A DNA stretch of 64,000 nucleotides from assembly GCA_018814305.1 (NCBI GenBank), contig JAHJAA010000030.1:1-64000 (forward strand), written 5' to 3'. Every line of letters begins with the position of its first letter. Within the stretch, counting starts at the first letter, position 1. This DNA comes from Pseudomonadota bacterium (GTDB lineage Bacteria; Desulfobacterota; Desulfobulbia; Desulfobulbales; JAGXFP01). The position numbers and the translations under genes are program-made. Positions 60,081 to 64,000 of this stretch are shown here, piece after piece. The notes below the pieces were generated by a model. It ran no database searches. It was not told the origin of the DNA and saw nothing but the letters and a program-made list of their open reading frames with translations.

Positions 60081-61919
60081 TCAATTTAATACGTAAGCAA
60101 TCAGAAGGACGGCCACAACCGAAGCGGCATAAAACATCCCGCTCTGGAGCCGACCACTTTGCAGAAATCGCCCGGATTCGCCGACGGAGCGTACCGTTCT
60201 GGCGATCCCGTCAACAACCCCATCGATGCCGTTCCAATCAAACCATGACCAAAACCGGGAAAAAGTCATCAATGGGATGAGTCCCAGGTAACGGTAAGCT
60301 TCCCCCACCCCATTATCCACCGTCTGGATGGGTTTCCTGGCCAGCCAATAAAAACCGCGCCCACCCATGCGATAAAACCAATCCAGATCAACACTGATGG
60401 TCGGATCGGGAACCAGTTTTTTAAGCAACAGGAAAAAGCCCAGAGCCGTGAACAACAGGATCTGCAGGGTTTCGGAAACATGATACGATCCATAGACCAG
60501 TTCAGCGTAATGATGAGCCTCTTCCTGAAAAGGCAACATATTGTAGAGATACGGGAGATAGCACCCAATCAAGATACAGAGAAAGGAGGCAATGCCCATG
60601 GCCCACTGCATATTCCAGGGCGGATCAGCCGCCTTTTCCCAGGTTTCCTTGCTGCAATTATTTTTCCCGAACCAGATGAAGTAGGGAACCTTGAGCCCGG
60701 TGTGGAGAAAGGTACCGGCCGAGGCCAGGGTTAATAAGAAGGCGGCCCACAGGATATGCTCTTCAAAGCCCGCGGCAATGATCATTGACTTGGAAACAAA
60801 ACCGCTAAAAAGAGGGAACGCAGAGATCGACAAACCACCGATCAGGGTAAAGATAAAGGCCCGGGGCATCTTTTTATAGAGCCCGCCAAGTTCAGTAAAT
60901 TTACTCTGGCCGGTCATGTAAAGAACTGAACCACACCCCATGAACAGCAGACCCTTGTATAAAATATGGGCAAAGGCATGGGCAACCGCGCCGTTGATCG
61001 CCATCTGGGTACCAATTCCAACCCCGGCCACCATATAGCCGACCTGACTAATAATATGGTAGGCAAGCAGCCGGCGACTATCGTTTTCGAGGACTGCGTA
61101 CACCACCCCATACAGAGCCATGACCACCCCGAGTGGAACCAGGATATCCATGCCGGCGCAAGCTCGAGCCAAGGTATAAATAGCGGTCTTGGTGGTGAAA
61201 GCACACATGAAGACCGCCCCGGTGACGGTCGCCTCGCCATAGGCGTCGGGCAACCAGGCATGAAGCGGAGGAACCGCGGCGTTTAAGATAAAACCGATCA
61301 TGATCAGGTAGGTGGCCAGGGAGGGCACCGACATATCATGGACAGAGAAACCGTGATGCCCACCCATGGCATCGGCCAGAGGTCCAAAGGAGAGATCCCC
61401 CCCGGTGGCCTTATACTGTAAGACAATCCCGGCCAGGAGGATCAACCCGCCAAAGGTATGAACCAAGATGTAGCGATAGCCGGTGGCTAACGATTTTGGC
61501 CCACGCCGGAACCAGACCAGGAAGACCGAGGCAAAGGCCATCAGTTCCCAGAACAGAAAAAGCACCAGATAATCCCCGGCAAAGATCGCCCCAAGGGAGC
61601 CGGAAACATAAAACCAGGCAGCAATATGCTGGGCATCCTCATCCACATGGAGACCGTAAAGGGTGCCGATCATGCACATGAGCCCCATGATATAGGCAAA
61701 GACCTTGCTCAAGGAATCAATTCGACCAAAGGTCAAGGACCAATCCATGAAGGGAACGACCCCATGGGTGCCGTGTTCCATAAAATAAATGAGCAGAAAG
61801 GTGGCCACCGGTACGGCCATCAGGTAGAGCCGTCGAATCACCCCTCGGGGAACAAACGGCAGGAGCAGTCCGCCGAGCATCAACACCAGAGAGGGATGGA
61901 CCCAAAGATTATTTATCAT
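60081..61919 (-). CDS. Mrp-D/NuoL-like proton-translocating antiporter subunit with C-terminal extension
   Basis: VPPLHAWLPDAYGEATVTGAVFMCAFTTKTAIYTLAR; about 600 aa; C-terminal extension. Start at MINNLW. Confidence 0.85.
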   Translation of the reverse strand: MINNLWVHPSLVLMLGGLLLPFVPRGVIRRLYLMAVPVATFLLIYFMEHGTHGVVPFMDWSLTFGRIDSLSKVFAYIMGLMCMIGTLYGLHVDEDAQHIAAWFYVSGSLGAIFAGDYLVLFLFWELMAFASVFLVWFRRGPKSLATGYRYILVHTFGGLILLAGIVLQYKATGGDLSFGPLADAMGGHHGFSVHDMSVPSLATYLIMIGFILNAAVPPLHAWLPDAYGEATVTGAVFMCAFTTKTAIYTLARACAGMDILVPLGVVMALYGVVYAVLENDSRRLLAYHIISQVGYMVAGVGIGTQMAINGAVAHAFAHILYKGLLFMGCGSVLYMTGQSKFTELGGLYKKMPRAFIFTLIGGLSISAFPLFSGFVSKSMIIAAGFEEHILWAAFLLTLASAGTFLHTGLKVPYFIWFGKNNCSKETWEKAADPPWNMQWAMGIASFLCILIGCYLPYLYNMLPFQEEAHHYAELVYGSYHVSETLQILLFTALGFFLLLKKLVPDPTISVDLDWFYRMGGRGFYWLARKPIQTVDNGVGEAYRYLGLIPLMTFSRFWSWFDWNGIDGVVDGIARTVRSVGESGRFLQSGRLQSGMFYAASVVAVLLIAYVLN

Positions 61920-62181
61920 AATAATCCTCCGGTGCCATAATGGTAAACTTGCCACCGAACCAGTGACAATGTCCGATCCATTTAGAAACCAGAATAATCA
62001 CGACACAGGCACCAAAACCAAAGAACGCCCAAAATCCCCAAAGATGTTCCGGCCAGGTATGGGCATGGTGTTTATCCACAAAGAAGACATCCCATGCCAC
62101 AACCAGGGCCAGTGCCACACAACAGAGTCGAATCACCGATGTGAGTCGGTCCCGCAGAAAATCAATCAGTTTGACTATCAT
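61909..62181 (-). CDS. 90-aa two-TM protein between antiporter-like subunits
   Basis: MIVKLIDFLRDRLTSVIRLCCVALALVVAWDVFF...; overlaps the downstream gene by about 11 nt and the upstream gene by about 4 nt. Confidence 0.75.
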   Translation of the reverse strand: MIVKLIDFLRDRLTSVIRLCCVALALVVAWDVFFVDKHHAHTWPEHLWGFWAFFGFGACVVIILVSKWIGHCHWFGGKFTIMAPEDYYDK

Positions 62182-63659
62182 CCCATCACCGCCTTAACAA
62201 AAGACATCATGAAGCCCGGATAGATGCCGATAAGCACCGAAATCATCGCCGCGATCATGAGCGGCACCACCATAGCCAAGGGCGCCTCCCGGATCCCTTC
62301 ATACTGTTCACCGACCGGTCGTTTACCGAAAAAGGCCTTATAGGTAACCGGCGCAAAATAACCGACATTAAGCAGGGTACTGGTCAAGAGGATCAGGATA
62401 ATAAATATATAGTGTGGGGACGGTAGATCCAAGCTCCCCATCAACAATTTCCACTTGGTCACAAATCCGGCCACCGGGGGGGCCCCAATCATGCTGAGTG
62501 AAGCGATACCGAAGGCGGCAAAAGTAAAAGGCATGGTTTTACCGAGCCCGCCCATCTCGGAAATATTCTTCTTATGGGTGGCCACATAAATGGCACCGGC
62601 GCAGAAAAACAGCGTTATCTTGGAAAAGGCATGGTTGGCGATGTGGATCAGCCCACCTTCAATCCCACTGGGGGTAAGGAGAGCAACCCCAAGAATGATA
62701 TAGGACAACTGACTGACCGTAGAATAGGCCAACCGGGCCTTAAGATTATCCTTGCTGAGGGCGATGATCGAAGCGGTGAGAATGGTAAAGGAGACGAAAT
62801 AGGCGGTGGGGATACCCAGATTAAAAGCGGTCATGGTATCAACCCCGAAGACATAGAGCATCACCCGGGTCGTGGAAAAGACCCCGACCTTGACCACTGC
62901 CACCGCATGCAACAAGGCGCTGACCGGAGTGGGCGCGACCATTGCTGAGGGTAGCCAGCTATGAAGCGGCATGATCCCAGACTTGGCAAATCCCAAAAGG
63001 CAGCAAATATAAAGGATCGTCACCATGGTGGCATTCACGTCCGGGGGGAAAATGCCAGTGGAAATATTGGTGGCAAAATCCAGGGTTCCGGTCAATACAT
63101 AGATCAGGATCATGGCCGGCAGCAACAACCCTTTGGCTGTTGTGGTCAGATAGACAATATATTTACGCGCCCCACGATAGGACTCGTCATCCTGGTGATG
63201 GGCAACGAGGGGATAGGTACAGATACTGACGATCTCATAGAAGAGATACATGGTAAAGAGGTTGTCGGAAAAGGCCACCCCGATCGCCCCGAATAAAGCC
63301 AAGGCAAAGCAGGCATTGAATCTGGTCTGGGCATGCTCTTTAAGCCCCCGCATGTACCCCATGGAGTAAAATACCGCCAGGATCCAGAGGGAGGAAGCGA
63401 CCACCGCAAAAATCATGGATAACCCATCGGCCCGAAGGGTGACGGTCAATCCAGGCAGAATTTTAAAAAGGGTATAGACCAGTCGATTACCGCTGAGCAC
63501 GTCCGGGACCATGGACATGACGATCCCAAACATGGTCACCGCTGCGACGAAGGAGACCCCTTCCCGAAGGTCAGGATGCTTACCGCATCTCATCACTACC
63601 AGCGAACCGATCAGGGGTGCCAGCAGTGCATATAACAGTTTACAGGAAATAATTTCCAT
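62178..63659 (-). CDS. Mrp-D-like monovalent cation/H+ antiporter family subunit
   Basis: SGIMPLHSWLPSAMVAPTPVSALLHAVAVVKVGVFSTTRVMLYVFG; DNLKARLAYSTVSQLSYIILGVAL. Confidence 0.87.
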   Translation of the reverse strand: MEIISCKLLYALLAPLIGSLVVMRCGKHPDLREGVSFVAAVTMFGIVMSMVPDVLSGNRLVYTLFKILPGLTVTLRADGLSMIFAVVASSLWILAVFYSMGYMRGLKEHAQTRFNACFALALFGAIGVAFSDNLFTMYLFYEIVSICTYPLVAHHQDDESYRGARKYIVYLTTTAKGLLLPAMILIYVLTGTLDFATNISTGIFPPDVNATMVTILYICCLLGFAKSGIMPLHSWLPSAMVAPTPVSALLHAVAVVKVGVFSTTRVMLYVFGVDTMTAFNLGIPTAYFVSFTILTASIIALSKDNLKARLAYSTVSQLSYIILGVALLTPSGIEGGLIHIANHAFSKITLFFCAGAIYVATHKKNISEMGGLGKTMPFTFAAFGIASLSMIGAPPVAGFVTKWKLLMGSLDLPSPHYIFIILILLTSTLLNVGYFAPVTYKAFFGKRPVGEQYEGIREAPLAMVVPLMIAAMISVLIGIYPGFMMSFVKAVMG

Positions 63660-63673
63660 GGAACGCCCTCGTC

Positions 63674-64000
63674 TTAGCCTTGCAGCTCTGCAATATCTTC
63701 GGTATCGATGGACTTGAAGTTTCTATATACGGCAATAATGATACTTAAGGCGATGGCCGCTTCAGCCGCGGCAATCCCCATGATAAACAGGGTGAATATC
63801 TGCCCGGTAGTTGGATCCGGTGCCAAAAAGCGGTTAAACGCCATAAAATTCAGGGAAGCCCCACCCAGCAAAAGTTCGGCGGCGATGAGCATGCCGATCA
63901 AGGACCGACGATTGAGCATCCCGAAGATTCCCAGGCCAAACAATAGGGCCGCAATCACCAGATAGGTTTCCAGGTTATTATAAAGATCGAGGATCATCAC
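63674..64000 (-). CDS. nuoK: NADH-quinone oxidoreductase subunit K (5' end at the window edge)
   Basis: LYNNLETYLVIAALLFGLGIFGMLNRRSLIGMLIAAELLLGGASLNFMAFNRF. Confidence 0.95.
   Translation of the reverse strand: MMILDLYNNLETYLVIAALLFGLGIFGMLNRRSLIGMLIAAELLLGGASLNFMAFNRFLAPDPTTGQIFTLFIMGIAAAEAAIALSIIIAVYRNFKSIDTEDIAELQG

Overview
This window looks like a chromosomal segment of a Desulfobacterota-like (Desulfobulbaceae-type) bacterium; that taxonomy is an inference from gene content, with no database search. Left part (0-22 kb) is accessory: a truncated haem-binding sensor gene, a DUF3750 lipoprotein, a SWIM/SNF2 helicase translationally coupled to a small SEC-C protein, and directly after it a complete four-gene Wadjet (JetABCD) SMC-like anti-plasmid locus. 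These are followed by an octahaem HAO-like cytochrome, a hybrid histidine kinase, an MFS transporter, a MerR regulator and an orphan NrfD-like membrane protein. The NrfD gene is preceded by an unlisted 42-codon membrane smORF. Middle part (22-44 kb) is a flagellar export/switch operon (fliL-fliM-fliN-fliO-fliP-fliQ-fliR-flhB-flhA-flhF-flhG-fliA-cheY plus a FliL-like protein) with a consensus sigma-54 promoter, then a nitrogen-control cluster (amtB x2, PII, glnD, glnA) and an AsmA-like protein. Right part (44-64 kb, minus strand) holds an MBL hydrolase, dut, an M16 protease, the pnp-rpsO-truB-nrnA-rbfA-infB-ylxR-nusA-rimP cluster, tRNA-Gly(CCC), and the distal part of a complex I operon (nuoN, nuoM, two Mrp/NuoL-like antiporter subunits, a 90-aa protein, nuoK). 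The strongest candidates for follow-up are the SNF2/SEC-C + Wadjet locus, the NrfD-associated smORF, and the unusual complex I module. No CRISPR array, rRNA or intact transposase was found.
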